Part shown: positions 22,273 through 31,008 of the stretch, in pieces
Position numbering within the stretch: position 1 is the stretch's first letter
Layout: every line of letters starts with the position of its first letter
Assembly (NCBI GenBank): GCA_017618195.1
Contig: JAFZUW010000066.1
Span: 1 to 64,000, forward strand
Length of the DNA stretch: 64,000 bases
Reading direction: 5' to 3'
From: Lachnospiraceae bacterium
Lineage (GTDB): Bacteria; Bacillota; Clostridia; Lachnospirales; Lachnospiraceae
Notes under the pieces: model-generated
What the model was told of the DNA's origin: nothing
Seen by the model: the letters and a program-made list of their open reading frames with translations, nothing else
The model's database searches: none
Made by a program: the position numbers and the translations under genes

Positions 22273-23409
22273 ATGAACAGAAAGGGAAAGCTCGTTCTCG
22301 GAATTGTTGCGGCAGCCCTTGTGTTATGGGGAGTTTTGATGATCGTCGTATTTTCCGGGAAGGATAAGAAGAAGCCTGAGGCACATGCGACACCGACGGA
22401 GCAGCCGGCGGAAATGGTCAGCATAAAGCGGATCGCGAAGGTTCATGAGCAGGAGTACGAAAGCGAGTACGATCGGCTACAATTCGAATATGACGAACAC
22501 GGACGGATTGTCAGATTATCCGCCTGCGACGGAGACGGCGTATCCGGACATGCGGAGTATGAATACACCGCGGACGGGCGGCTTGCCGTAATCACCGAGT
22601 ATTCGCGGGACGGCAGTGTTTTTTCGGGGTACCGCTATACGTATCTTACGAAATCACGGTACATGGAATCGGGACCGGTTGCCGTATGTACGAAATATAA
22701 TCCGTCCGGCGTGAAAGAGTGGGAGAAGGAATTCGAAATCGGAGAGCATCAGAGGCTGGTCCATTACGCCGAATACAACGCGGACGGAGACGAGACGGAG
22801 AAGCGTTCGTACTATTACGACGAAGCCGGAAAAATGATCCGCATGAGCGCTTACAGAATGTCACGCGTAAGTTCGGCCGCCGAAGCGGAGTGGGGACCGG
22901 AGAACTATATTGATTATCAATATAATGCTGACGGAATGCTGACCGGCATCCGTAACGGCATACGGTACGAAGACGGCCGCGGAGACATTGTGACGACGAG
23001 AACGGAATTGGTCACCGGTCAGAACGGCCGATATGTCGAGATTCATGAAATCAACGAGAAGTCGGGTGAGAAAAGCACCATTCCGTGCGAGTATGACGAG
23101 AGGGGCAACCGCACCGCTCCGATCATCCTTTCCGAGATGATTCCGAGCGCTGCGGTTTCGGTAAAGCGCGGAACGGTCGAATACGACGACCGGAACCGTG
23201 AACGCGCCTGGGTTACCGGCGACCGAAAGAGCGGCGAGTTCCGCTACGAGTTCAATGCGGACGGCTTGATTTCACGGTACATTTTACAGAACGAGAAAGG
23301 GATTGTATCCTGTGCCGATTATATCTATACAGAGCTGCTTATCAAACGGGAAGATGCGGCGCGCGCGGATGAAATCCTGTTCCTGATCGACTACCGCGAC
23401 GTCAAATGA
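22273..23409 (+). CDS. membrane-anchored YD-repeat protein
   Basis: A protein of 378 residues with one N-terminal membrane segment (about 7-27) and then an outside domain built from YD-like repeats. Examples are Phe-Glu-Tyr-Asp-Glu-His-Gly-Arg-Ile-Val near 70, Tyr-Glu-Tyr-Thr-Ala-Asp-Gly-Arg-Leu near 96, Tyr-Tyr-Asp-Glu-Ala-Gly-Lys-Met near 180, Tyr-Gln-Tyr-Asn-Ala-Asp-Gly-Met-Leu near 217 and Tyr-Glu-Phe-Asn-Ala-Asp-Gly-Leu near 333. Such repeats form beta strands in Rhs/teneurin-type shells, but this protein is short and has no toxin-like tip. Its ATG lies two bases after the regulator stop, so it belongs to the two-component operon. A two-way terminator follows. Function unknown. Confidence 0.75.
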   Translation: MNRKGKLVLGIVAAALVLWGVLMIVVFSGKDKKKPEAHATPTEQPAEMVSIKRIAKVHEQEYESEYDRLQFEYDEHGRIVRLSACDGDGVSGHAEYEYTADGRLAVITEYSRDGSVFSGYRYTYLTKSRYMESGPVAVCTKYNPSGVKEWEKEFEIGEHQRLVHYAEYNADGDETEKRSYYYDEAGKMIRMSAYRMSRVSSAAEAEWGPENYIDYQYNADGMLTGIRNGIRYEDGRGDIVTTRTELVTGQNGRYVEIHEINEKSGEKSTIPCEYDERGNRTAPIILSEMIPSAAVSVKRGTVEYDDRNRERAWVTGDRKSGEFRYEFNADGLISRYILQNEKGIVSCADYIYTELLIKREDAARADEILFLIDYRDVK

Positions 23410-23428
23410 CACACGCCCCTGACCGCAT

Positions 23429-23467
23429 AAATAAAGGCGCTATCCGTGAAGGATAACGCCTTATTTG
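23429..23467. terminator. two-way terminator between convergent genes
   Basis: A long stem: AAATAAAGGCG(C)TATCC at 23429-23445 with GGATA(A)CGCCTTATTT at 23451-23467, loop GTGAA. It is T-rich on the right for the plus strand, and on the left for the minus strand. It separates the YD-repeat gene from the flavodiiron gene. A second, weaker dyad (arms with CTGCCGTC) lies at 23484-23519. Confidence 0.85.
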
Positions 23468-23579
23468 TTTTATGAAAGAGACGGACGGCAGACTTCTAAG
23501 TCCCGATCAGGCTGCCGTCTGACAGATCTGTTTGATCCGGGTCCGTCAGCAGACCATGCGTCGTGCGCTGCCGTCTGGG

Positions 23580-25439
23580 TTACCGGACAACCTTCTCAAA
23601 ATCGTCCGCGCCGTGCTTACAGAGCGGGCAGATGAAATCGGCCGGAAGCTCCTCGCCTTCATACTCATAGCCGCAGATCTTGCATACCCATTTGGTCGTC
23701 GGGGTATCGCTCTTCTGGGGCTTCGGCTTGATGTGCGCGAAGTAGTATTCGTACGTTACGGAAGGCTCGTTCGACAGCACTTCGCTTTCCGTGATATCGG
23801 CAAGGAAGAGACTGTGGGAACCGCAGTCCGTTACGGAAATAACCTTACAGCTGAATACCGCATTGGTGCTCTCGGTGATTGCGAGAAGACCGTTCGCGGT
23901 ACGCTTGATGCCGTCGAAGCCGGCGAATTTGTCCGTGTCGCGCCCGCTTGCGAAACCGAAGCGCTTGAACAGGTCAAACTCCGCGGATTCGGTCAGCACG
24001 GATACGTTGAAGACGCCCGTGCGGACAATCAGATCGTGCGTGTAATTCTGCTTGTTGACCGCGATCACGAGACGGTTCGGACCGGATGCCGCCTGCATCG
24101 TCGTATTGGTGATACAGCCGTTGTCGCGTCCGCCTTCGCGGGTCGAAATAACGAACAGGCCGTAGCTCAGTTTGAAAAGAGCGGTCGGGTCGGTCGAGCC
24201 GACAACACTCGGTGCGGAAGCGTCGGGAGCGGTCTCGGTAACCGGGAACGATGCGATGATCGAATCGGCGAGCGTGTCAAGTTCGGTAAGCTGCGATGCG
24301 GCAAGCGAACTCTTCAAAGAAACAACCGGCTCGATGTAAGACATGTCCTTGCACTCCTCAAAGAGGGCGCGCATCTTGCGGCCGCTCTGCGCAGCCCAGG
24401 TGCCGTTCTCAAGGAACGCAACCGTTCTCTTACGGATGTTGTGCGCAACAAGGTCGCGAAGCGCTTCCTCCATACGTACGAAGATTTCCGCATTGTAGGT
24501 CGTGGAGGCAAATACGAGGTGGCTGTAGCGGAACGACGCGGCGACAATTTCCGAAGCCGGCTTTACCGACACGTCGAACATCGTCACGCGGGCACCGCGC
24601 TCACGAAGCTTTACGGCGAGGATCTCGGCAGCGTTCTCCGTATTGCCGTATACCGAAGCATAAGCAATCATGACGCCGGTTTCTTCGGGATCGTAGCGGC
24701 TCCATTTGTCGTAATACTCAATATAGTCGCCGAGGTTGCGGCGCCATACAAAACCGTGCAGCGGGCAGAGCATCTTCAGGTCGAGCGTCGCGGCCTTTTT
24801 GAGGACTGCCTGAACCTGCGCGCCGTATTTGCCGACGATATTCGTATAGTAGCGGCGTGCCTCATCGAGGTAGTCGCGGAAGAAATCCACTTCGTCTGCG
24901 AACAGGTTGCCGTTCAGCGCGCCGAACGTACCGAACGCGTCGGCGGTGAAGAGCGTGCCGGTCGTCTTGTCGTAGGTCATCATAACCTCGGGCCAGTGAA
25001 CCATCGGTGCCATGACAAATGTGAACTCATGACGTCCCGTGCGCATCACGTCGCCTTCCTTTACGAGATAAGGCTTGCGGTTCTCGCTCACATAACCGAA
25101 ACGGACCATCATCTCATGGCTCTTCGTATTGCATACGACAACGCAGTCGGGATAGCGCAGAAGCAGCTCGCGGAGCGTCGCGCTATGGTCGGGCTCCATG
25201 TGGGATACGACCACGAAATCGAGATCGCGGCCGTTCAGGGCATACGCGAGATTCTCGAAGAAAACCTTATCGACGGCACGGTCAACCGTATCGAACAGCA
25301 CCGTCATTTCATCAAGCAGCAGATAAGAGTTATAGGAAACGCCGTCCGGTACGGAATAAACGCCCTCGAACATGGCAAGACGGCGGTCATTTCCGCCTAC
25401 CCAGTACAGGTCATCGGCGATCTTTCTGGTACAATGCAT
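23580..25439 (-). CDS. four-domain flavodiiron protein with flavin reductase and rubredoxin
   Basis: A soluble protein of 619 residues that should reduce O2 to water (or NO to N2O), protecting an anaerobe. Domain 1 (about 1-250) is the metallo-lactamase-like diiron domain with all ligands: His 80, Glu 82, Asp 84, His 85, His 148, Asp 167 and His 228. Domain 2 (about 254-395) is a flavodoxin with Ser-Val-Tyr-Gly-Asn-Thr at 262-267. Domain 3 (about 420-575) is a flavin reductase-like FMN domain. Domain 4 (about 583-619) is a rubredoxin with Cys 586/589 and Cys 604/607. The fusion can pass electrons along one chain. I chose the start at 25439 because ATAAGGAGG precedes it; the frame is open further upstream, but that stretch is the promoter region. 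Confidence 0.95.
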   Translation of the reverse strand: MHCTRKIADDLYWVGGNDRRLAMFEGVYSVPDGVSYNSYLLLDEMTVLFDTVDRAVDKVFFENLAYALNGRDLDFVVVSHMEPDHSATLRELLLRYPDCVVVCNTKSHEMMVRFGYVSENRKPYLVKEGDVMRTGRHEFTFVMAPMVHWPEVMMTYDKTTGTLFTADAFGTFGALNGNLFADEVDFFRDYLDEARRYYTNIVGKYGAQVQAVLKKAATLDLKMLCPLHGFVWRRNLGDYIEYYDKWSRYDPEETGVMIAYASVYGNTENAAEILAVKLRERGARVTMFDVSVKPASEIVAASFRYSHLVFASTTYNAEIFVRMEEALRDLVAHNIRKRTVAFLENGTWAAQSGRKMRALFEECKDMSYIEPVVSLKSSLAASQLTELDTLADSIIASFPVTETAPDASAPSVVGSTDPTALFKLSYGLFVISTREGGRDNGCITNTTMQAASGPNRLVIAVNKQNYTHDLIVRTGVFNVSVLTESAEFDLFKRFGFASGRDTDKFAGFDGIKRTANGLLAITESTNAVFSCKVISVTDCGSHSLFLADITESEVLSNEPSVTYEYYFAHIKPKPQKSDTPTTKWVCKICGYEYEGEELPADFICPLCKHGADDFEKVVR

Positions 25440-25473
25440 AACAAACCTCCTTATATGGATTTTATTATTCCCA

Positions 25474-25502
25474 GTATAGTTTAGAAAACATTTTCGGTCA
25501 AG
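25474..25502 (-). promoter_or_regulatory. promoter of the flavodiiron gene
   Basis: Read on the minus strand: TTGACC (25502-25497), 17 bases, TATACT (25479-25474). Transcription would begin about 25 bases before the start codon. Confidence 0.75.
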
Positions 25503-25557
25503 CGGTTTCGCATGTAAAAAAATGCACGGTCTTTCGGCAAATGGGGCGCGTCTTCTG

Positions 25558-25586
25558 TTGCAAAAAAGGGCTTCGGTTGGTATAAT
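25558..25586 (+). promoter_or_regulatory. promoter of the NUDIX-PPTase genes
   Basis: TTGCAA at 25558-25563, 17 bases, TATAAT at 25581-25586. It is divergent from the flavodiiron promoter, with 55 bases between the two -35 boxes. Confidence 0.75.
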
Positions 25587-25618
25587 GAAATGTATTACAG
25601 GGGAGGCAATACAGGTAT

Positions 25619-26176
25619 ATGAAAGAGACTGATTTAACCTGGACAACCGAATCCGTCCGCACCATTCTGAAAACCCCCGTTTTCTCGGTGGAAGCGAAAC
25701 AGCAGACAGCCGCTGCGGGGCCGAAGGGCGAATACTATTCCATTCAGGGATGCCGCTGCGTGTGCTGCGTTGCGGTCTATGAAGGACAGTTCGTCATGGT
25801 TAGACAGTGGCGTCACGGAAGCGATATGATCACGGCCGAGTTTCCGGGCGGGATCGTGGACGACGGGGAGGACCCGGCAACTGCTGCCGCAAGAGAGCTT
25901 GAAGAGGAGAGCGGTTTCCGTGCCGGCAAGGTAACGCTGATCGGCAAAGTCAATCCGAATCCGGCGGTTTTCGAGAAGGAAAGCGAACTGAACATATGCC
26001 TTGCCGAAGACGTAATCCCGACCGGCGAGCTGCACCCGGATGAGGACGAGGTGCTGCACAGCGTACTCGTTCCGGTAGACGAGGTTTTGGAGAAGTTCGG
26101 AACCGGAGAGTACATGCATTCGTTTATGGGCGCAGCGCTCTTATTCTATCTGCGCGCGGCCGGACGGATTGTGTGA
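25619..26176 (+). CDS. NUDIX hydrolase, ADP-ribose pyrophosphatase-like
   Basis: A protein of 185 residues with the complete Nudix box from Gly-Gly-Ile-Val-Asp-Asp-Gly-Glu through Arg-Glu-Leu-Glu-Glu-Glu-Ser-Gly at about residues 78-100, which binds Mg and hydrolyses the diphosphate. The Pro at about residue 117 in Asn-Pro-Asn-Pro-Ala fits the position that marks ADP-ribose pyrophosphatases about 16 residues after the box. It would split ADP-ribose into AMP and ribose phosphate. The ATG follows GGGGAGG at a rather long distance. The next gene starts seven bases after the stop, so the two are co-transcribed, although they have no known link. Confidence 0.88.
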   Translation: MKETDLTWTTESVRTILKTPVFSVEAKQQTAAAGPKGEYYSIQGCRCVCCVAVYEGQFVMVRQWRHGSDMITAEFPGGIVDDGEDPATAAARELEEESGFRAGKVTLIGKVNPNPAVFEKESELNICLAEDVIPTGELHPDEDEVLHSVLVPVDEVLEKFGTGEYMHSFMGAALLFYLRAAGRIV

Positions 26177-26183
26177 GGGTTTC

Positions 26184-26963
26184 ATGATTAAGATATATTC
26201 AGGCGATATCGGAACAATCGATCGGGAGACCGCGGACCGGCTTTTGGCCTGCCTCGGTGCGGAGCGGAAGGAACGCGTTACGCGTTATAAAAGAGAGAGG
26301 GACCGCCTTCTCGGAATCGGCGCCGGAGCGTTATTGTCTCTGGCGGTTTCGGAGAGGCTGCAGCGTGGCGGGAGCAACGCAGCTGACACAGATGTCGTAT
26401 TCTGTGAGCCGGACGCGAAGAAAGGCGCAGTCTGCGGGGCGCACGCACACCGTAACCCCGGCGCGGACATGCTTCTGATCGAAGTTGATTTTTCCTCGCT
26501 TGTTACCGACGGGTTTCCGTCTCCTGCGGAACTCGAAACCGGTAAAGGGGAGCACGGAAAGCCGTATCTTAAGAGGCATACGGAGTTTCATTACAACCTG
26601 TCCCACTCGGGGACAAAGGTGATGCTCGCGTGCTCGGATTCGGAAATCGGCTGCGACATAGAGAAGATCGGACCGGTGCGGGAGCGTGTCGTGAAGAAGG
26701 CATTTGCCCCGGCGGAACGCGCATATGTGGATGCGGCGGAAGGAACGGAACGGGACCGGCGCTTCACGGAAGTATGGACGCGGAAGGAAAGCTTTTTGAA
26801 AGCGTCCGGCACCGGAATTGACAGGGTGCTCGGCACATTTTCCGTGATCGGAGAGGACGGACAGCCGGTTAAAACGATTGTCTCGGAAGAAGGGCAATAC
26901 GACGTGTACTGCCCGGCGGAAGTAAGCGGTTACGAGTGCTTCCTATGCGTGAAAAGAGGATAA
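26184..26963 (+). CDS. 4'-phosphopantetheinyl transferase (Sfp type)
   Basis: A protein of 259 residues. Sfp-type enzymes move the phosphopantetheine arm of coenzyme A onto carrier proteins. Family motifs are Tyr-Asn-Leu-Ser-His-Ser-Gly near residue 139, Ile-Gly-Cys-Asp-Ile-Glu-Lys-Ile near 157 (magnesium ligands Asp and Glu) and Trp-Thr-Arg-Lys-Glu-Ser-Phe-Leu-Lys near 201. The two-lobed length is typical of the Sfp class, not the short AcpS class. GAGGGT precedes ATG 26184. No polyketide or peptide synthetase gene lies in the window, so its target is elsewhere; a second, AcpS-type enzyme is expected in the genome. Confidence 0.88.
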   Translation: MIKIYSGDIGTIDRETADRLLACLGAERKERVTRYKRERDRLLGIGAGALLSLAVSERLQRGGSNAADTDVVFCEPDAKKGAVCGAHAHRNPGADMLLIEVDFSSLVTDGFPSPAELETGKGEHGKPYLKRHTEFHYNLSHSGTKVMLACSDSEIGCDIEKIGPVRERVVKKAFAPAERAYVDAAEGTERDRRFTEVWTRKESFLKASGTGIDRVLGTFSVIGEDGQPVKTIVSEEGQYDVYCPAEVSGYECFLCVKRG

Positions 26964-26999
26964 GAGGAAGGGCGCGAAAGCGCACATAAGGAGGATTGC

Positions 27000-28136
27000 A
27001 TGAATTTCGAAAAGATTACGAAATATCTGGACAGTCTGCCCGAAACATACGGGCTGCCGTCCGTTGACGTCATTATCATGAAGGATCATGAGCAGGTGTA
27101 CCGTCACATGGCCGGAACGACCGACACGGAGCATAAGAAGCCGGTTGACGAGAAGGCGCAGTACCTTGTGTTTTCGATGACGAAGATTCAGACGATGACC
27201 GCTTTGATGCAGCTCGTCGAGCGGGGAAAGGTGTCGCTTGACGATGAGGTCGCGAAGTATCTGCCGGCGTACGGCAAGCTGTTCGTTGCGGAGCGTTTCG
27301 AGGACCAGCTCCGGATCGTTCCCGCCAAGCGGCCGATGCTGATCAGGCATCTCGTTTCGATGCAGTCCGGACTCGATTACGACCTGGGACGCGAAGGAAT
27401 TGCGTATGCGCTTCGCAAATACGGTCCCGACGCGACGACGAGACAGATTGTTGAAAGCTTTCCGTTAACTCCGCTTGTGTTCCATCCGGGCGACAGTTTC
27501 TTATACAGCCTGAGCCACGACGTTGTCGCAGCAATCATTGAGGTTGTGTCGGGCATGAAGTTTTCGGAGTATCTTACGGAGCACATCTGGAAGCCGCTCG
27601 GAATGAACCGCACGCGCTTCTTCATGAAGGAAGGGCAGGAGAAGGATCTTGCTCAGCAGTTCATCTGGGAAGATGAGAAGATCGTTCCGATGGAGAACGA
27701 CTGCAATTACCGCTTAAGCGATGCGTACGAAAGCGGCGGCGCGGGACTTGTGAGCTGTACCGAAGACTATGCGGTGCTTGCGGACGCGCTTGCCTGCGGA
27801 GGCGTTGCAAAGAACGGATACCGTGTGTTGACGGAGGAGTCCATTGAGACAATCCGCACCGATCTGTTAAGCGAACGAGGACATGAGGAGATTGAGAAGA
27901 ACATGGGACGCGTCGGTTACGGTTACGGTGTCGGCATGCAGGTACTGCTCGATCCCGAAGCAATCGGTTCGCCCGCAAAGGCAGGAGTGTTCGGCTGGGA
28001 CGGCGCGGCGGGAAGCTGCACGATCATGTCGCCCGAAACCCGGACTTCGCTCGTATTTTCCATGCATGTGAGAAGTTTCGGACCGGCATACGGAGAGATC
28101 CATCCGAGACTCCGCGACCTGTTATTTGAAGATTGA
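27000..28136 (+). CDS. serine hydrolase of the beta-lactamase / class C family
   Basis: A protein of 378 residues with no signal peptide. The nucleophile motif Ser-Met-Thr-Lys lies near residues 60-63, followed by the usual helix and Val-Ser-Leu-Asp-Asp-Glu-Val. The second motif is Tyr-Ser-Leu near 168 in place of the classic Tyr-x-Asn. A Gly-Trp-Asp-Gly-Ala-Ala-Gly segment near 334 replaces the Lys-Thr-Gly box. This is typical of esterase-like members (EstB/LACTB-type), not true drug-hydrolysing lactamases. A cytoplasmic ester or peptide substrate is likely. AGGAGG precedes the ATG, after a small GC hairpin (26968-26982). Confidence 0.85.
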   Translation: MNFEKITKYLDSLPETYGLPSVDVIIMKDHEQVYRHMAGTTDTEHKKPVDEKAQYLVFSMTKIQTMTALMQLVERGKVSLDDEVAKYLPAYGKLFVAERFEDQLRIVPAKRPMLIRHLVSMQSGLDYDLGREGIAYALRKYGPDATTRQIVESFPLTPLVFHPGDSFLYSLSHDVVAAIIEVVSGMKFSEYLTEHIWKPLGMNRTRFFMKEGQEKDLAQQFIWEDEKIVPMENDCNYRLSDAYESGGAGLVSCTEDYAVLADALACGGVAKNGYRVLTEESIETIRTDLLSERGHEEIEKNMGRVGYGYGVGMQVLLDPEAIGSPAKAGVFGWDGAAGSCTIMSPETRTSLVFSMHVRSFGPAYGEIHPRLRDLLFED

Positions 28137-28215
28137 TCCCTTTCGGTCTGCGGACGGGCGCCCGCAGGCGGATGATATAAAAGCGGCAGAGCCGCGAACA
28201 ATCAAGGAGGATATG

Positions 28216-29382
28216 ATGAAGAAACGTTTTATAACCCGTATTGCAGCGCTGCTTGTGATGATCTGTATGATCGTCTGTCTGGCGGCATGCGGTGAAGAGG
28301 ATGACGACCCGAAGGCCGGTAAGACGCGTGACGGAAAGACGACGGTTACCCCTACGGAAGCCCCCGAGCCTACCGATGAGCCGACACCGGATCCTACGCC
28401 GACCGCGGAGCCTACGCCTACCGCAACTCCGACTCCCACGCCGACTCCGGAACCTACTCTCAGCGGTTATGCGGCAGCTCTTCAGAGCTTTTTCGGAAAC
28501 TGGGTTTCCGATGACAACATCGCAATTACGATCCGTCCCGGCAGCGACCTTAACAGCGTAGAGGTTGTATGCGGTTCCTGGTATGACGATACGGTCGGAT
28601 TGTATCAGGAGGACAATGCACCTTCCGTATTGAAGGTCATCGGCGCCGATGTTGACGTGAACGCGAGGAAGGCGGAAGTTACCGTTTCCCATACTACGGC
28701 CGACCAGGATTTTATCTTCTCGATGTCGGAAGTCAGCGCATTTGACTTCAATCTGCAGATCAATCACAGTATAACGAGACATTTTGAGAAGACCGAGAAG
28801 ACGCCGAGAGCGAAGGAAGACGAACTGGCATTCTTCCAATACTATCAGGGAATCTGGTCCGATACCGGATCTTATGATTTCGCTCTGATCGGATACAACG
28901 GAAAGAAGGACCTCTTCTATGTAAGCTTCAACACTTATGCATCGGAGTGGCTGCCCGCTTACGATATCATTAAGATCGTTCCGGGTCCGAAGACCGGAGA
29001 TTACGTTCTGGTTAATTTCATCGACTATAACAACAATGTCTTTCCGTTCTGGATGTTCTGGGATATCAACAATAAGGGCGATCTCGAATTGACCTATGTC
29101 GATGACGGAGCAAAGTATACGTGCGTGAAGGGCGTTACCTATTCCGGTTCCAAGTCTCTTGAGGACCCGAATATCTTCGACGCAGCCGCGCTTCCGAATG
29201 ATTTCGCAAACATTTACCTCGGCGGATACGACGTAGCCAAACTGAAAGAAATCTGGGCGAGCTACATCACACATGAAATTCCGGGCGAGTCGGTTACCTT
29301 CACCGATCCTTCCTACGGATATTCGATCACCGTTTATTACGATGCTTCCGGAAAGGTTACGGAGTGTAAGACGACGAAATAA
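28216..29382 (+). CDS. lipoprotein with Pro-Thr linker, unknown function
   Basis: A protein of 388 residues. The signal peptide ends in Cys-Leu-Ala-Ala-Cys, a good lipobox, with the lipidated Cys near residue 25. Residues about 28-75 are a low-complexity linker of Thr-Pro, Glu-Pro and Asp repeats, long enough to span part of the wall. The rest (about 80-388) is a beta-rich domain with Trp, Tyr and Asp and no motif I recognise. AGGAGG fits ATG 28216 best (five bases); ATG 28213 is too close. It lies 80 bases after the serine hydrolase and 22 before the nucleotidase-like gene, so the three may be one transcript. Confidence 0.75.
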   Translation: MKKRFITRIAALLVMICMIVCLAACGEEDDDPKAGKTRDGKTTVTPTEAPEPTDEPTPDPTPTAEPTPTATPTPTPTPEPTLSGYAAALQSFFGNWVSDDNIAITIRPGSDLNSVEVVCGSWYDDTVGLYQEDNAPSVLKVIGADVDVNARKAEVTVSHTTADQDFIFSMSEVSAFDFNLQINHSITRHFEKTEKTPRAKEDELAFFQYYQGIWSDTGSYDFALIGYNGKKDLFYVSFNTYASEWLPAYDIIKIVPGPKTGDYVLVNFIDYNNNVFPFWMFWDINNKGDLELTYVDDGAKYTCVKGVTYSGSKSLEDPNIFDAAALPNDFANIYLGGYDVAKLKEIWASYITHEIPGESVTFTDPSYGYSITVYYDASGKVTECKTTK

Positions 29383-29404
29383 CAACAATGTATCGGGGTG
29401 ATTT

Positions 29405-30871
29405 ATGGAAGATAACATCAAGAAGCTGACCATTTTACATTCAAACGATCTGCACGGGGATTTTCTGCCGAAGGAAACCGACGGAAAGGAGACCGGCGGG
29501 CTGAGCCGCCTTGCCGGATACGTGAACAAGGTCCGCAGGGAGAAGGAAAATGTCATCTATGCCATCGCGGGCGACATGTTCCGGGGCTCGGTCATCGACT
29601 CCGAGTACCAGGGACTTTCGACGATCGATCTGATGAACAACCTGGCTCCCGACGTGGCGACGATCGGCAACCACGAAGTCGACTACGGATTTGCCCACCT
29701 GCTGTTCCTCGAAAAATGCGCCAAGTTCCCGATTGTGAACGCGAACCTGTTCATTACGATGAACAACGCCCGCGTATTTACCCCGTACATCAACCTTGAC
29801 GTCGGCGGGATGCGCATCATGTTCATCGGTATTCTGACCGAGGAAGTGCTTGCGTCCACGCGTTCCGAGAAAATCATCGGAACCTTTATCGATCTCGAAT
29901 CGGCGGCGAAGGAAGTCGGGATCATATGCGATAACTACCGTACCATAAGGACCGATATGACGATCCTGTTAACGCACATCGGATACGAGAATGACCGCAA
30001 GCTTGCCGAGATGTTAGACCCGGACTGGGGTGTGAATCTGATCATCGGCGGACACTCGCACACCTTTATGGACAAGGCCGATATCGTGAACGGTATCCCG
30101 ATTGTGCAGGCAGGTACCGGCACGGGCGTGATTGGCCGTTTCGACCTTCAGTACGACACCGAAAAGAAGGCGCTTGAGGACTGGAAATGGCGCACGATCC
30201 CGATCAATGAGGACACCGCTCCGAAGGACGATATCATGGAGGAGCTGATCGACAGTTACCGCACGAAGACCGACAGCAAATACAAACGCGTCGTGACGCG
30301 CTGGGCGCGCAAACTGACGCATCCGAGCCGCGAGCAGGAGACCGAAATGGGCAACCTCTACGCCGATCTGATGGCGTGGGAGGCAAGCTATGACGTTATG
30401 ATGTTCGGTTCGGGAAGCATCCGCAAGAAGGAACTCGGACCGGTCATCGAATATCAGGACATGGTGGAGAACACACCGTTTGACGATAACCTTTATATGG
30501 TCGAGGTGACCGGCGCACAGATCCGTCGGATTTTCCAACACCTGTTCCGGGATGAGGCGTGGGTCGGCGAGACGGAGTTTTATCAGATCTCGAGTGCTTT
30601 ACGGGTAACGTATCGTAAGTCGACACACACGATCGAAGCGTTTACGTTTAAGGGCGAAGAGATTACCGACGATATGCGGATCAAGCTCGGCATCCAGGCA
30701 TATCACTACAATAATTTTGATGAGTTCTTCGGTGTTCCGCTCGAAGAGGTTAAAGCCAATATGAAACCGCGCGTTGTGGCGACTTCCGTGAACAACATCA
30801 TTGAAGAGTACTTCGCGACCAACAACGGACTCGACGCGAAAGTGGACGGCCGTATTACGATTCTCGAGTAG
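29405..30871 (+). CDS. 5'-nucleotidase / UshA-like metallophosphoesterase
   Basis: A protein of 488 residues of the bifunctional 5'-nucleotidase/UDP-sugar diphosphatase family. The N-terminal calcineurin-like domain shows His-Ser-Asn-Asp-Leu-His-Gly near residue 12, Gly-Asp-Met-Phe near 54, Gly-Asn-His-Glu near 86 and Gly-Gly-His-Ser-His near 214, which together bind two metals. The C-terminal substrate domain (about 300-488) has Gly-Ser-Gly-Ser-Ile-Arg near 337 and a Thr-Pro-Phe-Asp-Asp near 355. Unlike UshA it has no signal peptide, so it should act in the cytoplasm or leave by another route. GGGGTG precedes the ATG. Confidence 0.9.
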   Translation: MEDNIKKLTILHSNDLHGDFLPKETDGKETGGLSRLAGYVNKVRREKENVIYAIAGDMFRGSVIDSEYQGLSTIDLMNNLAPDVATIGNHEVDYGFAHLLFLEKCAKFPIVNANLFITMNNARVFTPYINLDVGGMRIMFIGILTEEVLASTRSEKIIGTFIDLESAAKEVGIICDNYRTIRTDMTILLTHIGYENDRKLAEMLDPDWGVNLIIGGHSHTFMDKADIVNGIPIVQAGTGTGVIGRFDLQYDTEKKALEDWKWRTIPINEDTAPKDDIMEELIDSYRTKTDSKYKRVVTRWARKLTHPSREQETEMGNLYADLMAWEASYDVMMFGSGSIRKKELGPVIEYQDMVENTPFDDNLYMVEVTGAQIRRIFQHLFRDEAWVGETEFYQISSALRVTYRKSTHTIEAFTFKGEEITDDMRIKLGIQAYHYNNFDEFFGVPLEEVKANMKPRVVATSVNNIIEEYFATNNGLDAKVDGRITILE

Positions 30872-30955
30872 GGAGTCTGACGGCCGGTCCGCAATCCCCG
30901 GTTAGAAGAGTATTCATGAACATAACGGTGCCGATGCACCTGAAAAAGGCATCAA

Positions 30956-30983
30956 AAATCCCCGGAGGTTTCTCCGGGGATTT
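30956..30983. terminator. two-way terminator
   Basis: Perfect 12-base stem AAATCCCCGGAG with CTCCGGGGATTT, loop GTTT, an A run on the left and T-rich on the right. It serves both the nucleotidase-like gene and the convergent pilT. Confidence 0.9.
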
Positions 30984-31008
30984 CGTTTGTTTAGATTGTT
31001 TAATTCGA

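Noticed and set aside
23532-25484. Open frame of 650 codons on the plus strand
   Set aside because: It is the shadow of the four-domain flavodiiron gene, whose ligands and rubredoxin motif are all present on the minus strand.
27000-28136. Antibiotic-resistance beta-lactamase
   Set aside because: Only the Ser-x-x-Lys box is classical; the Tyr-x-Asn and Lys-Thr-Gly boxes are changed and there is no signal peptide, so a general serine hydrolase is the safer call.
28024-29556. Open frame of 510 codons on the minus strand
   Set aside because: It spans the end of one gene, a lipoprotein and the start of the next on the plus strand; all three are well supported.
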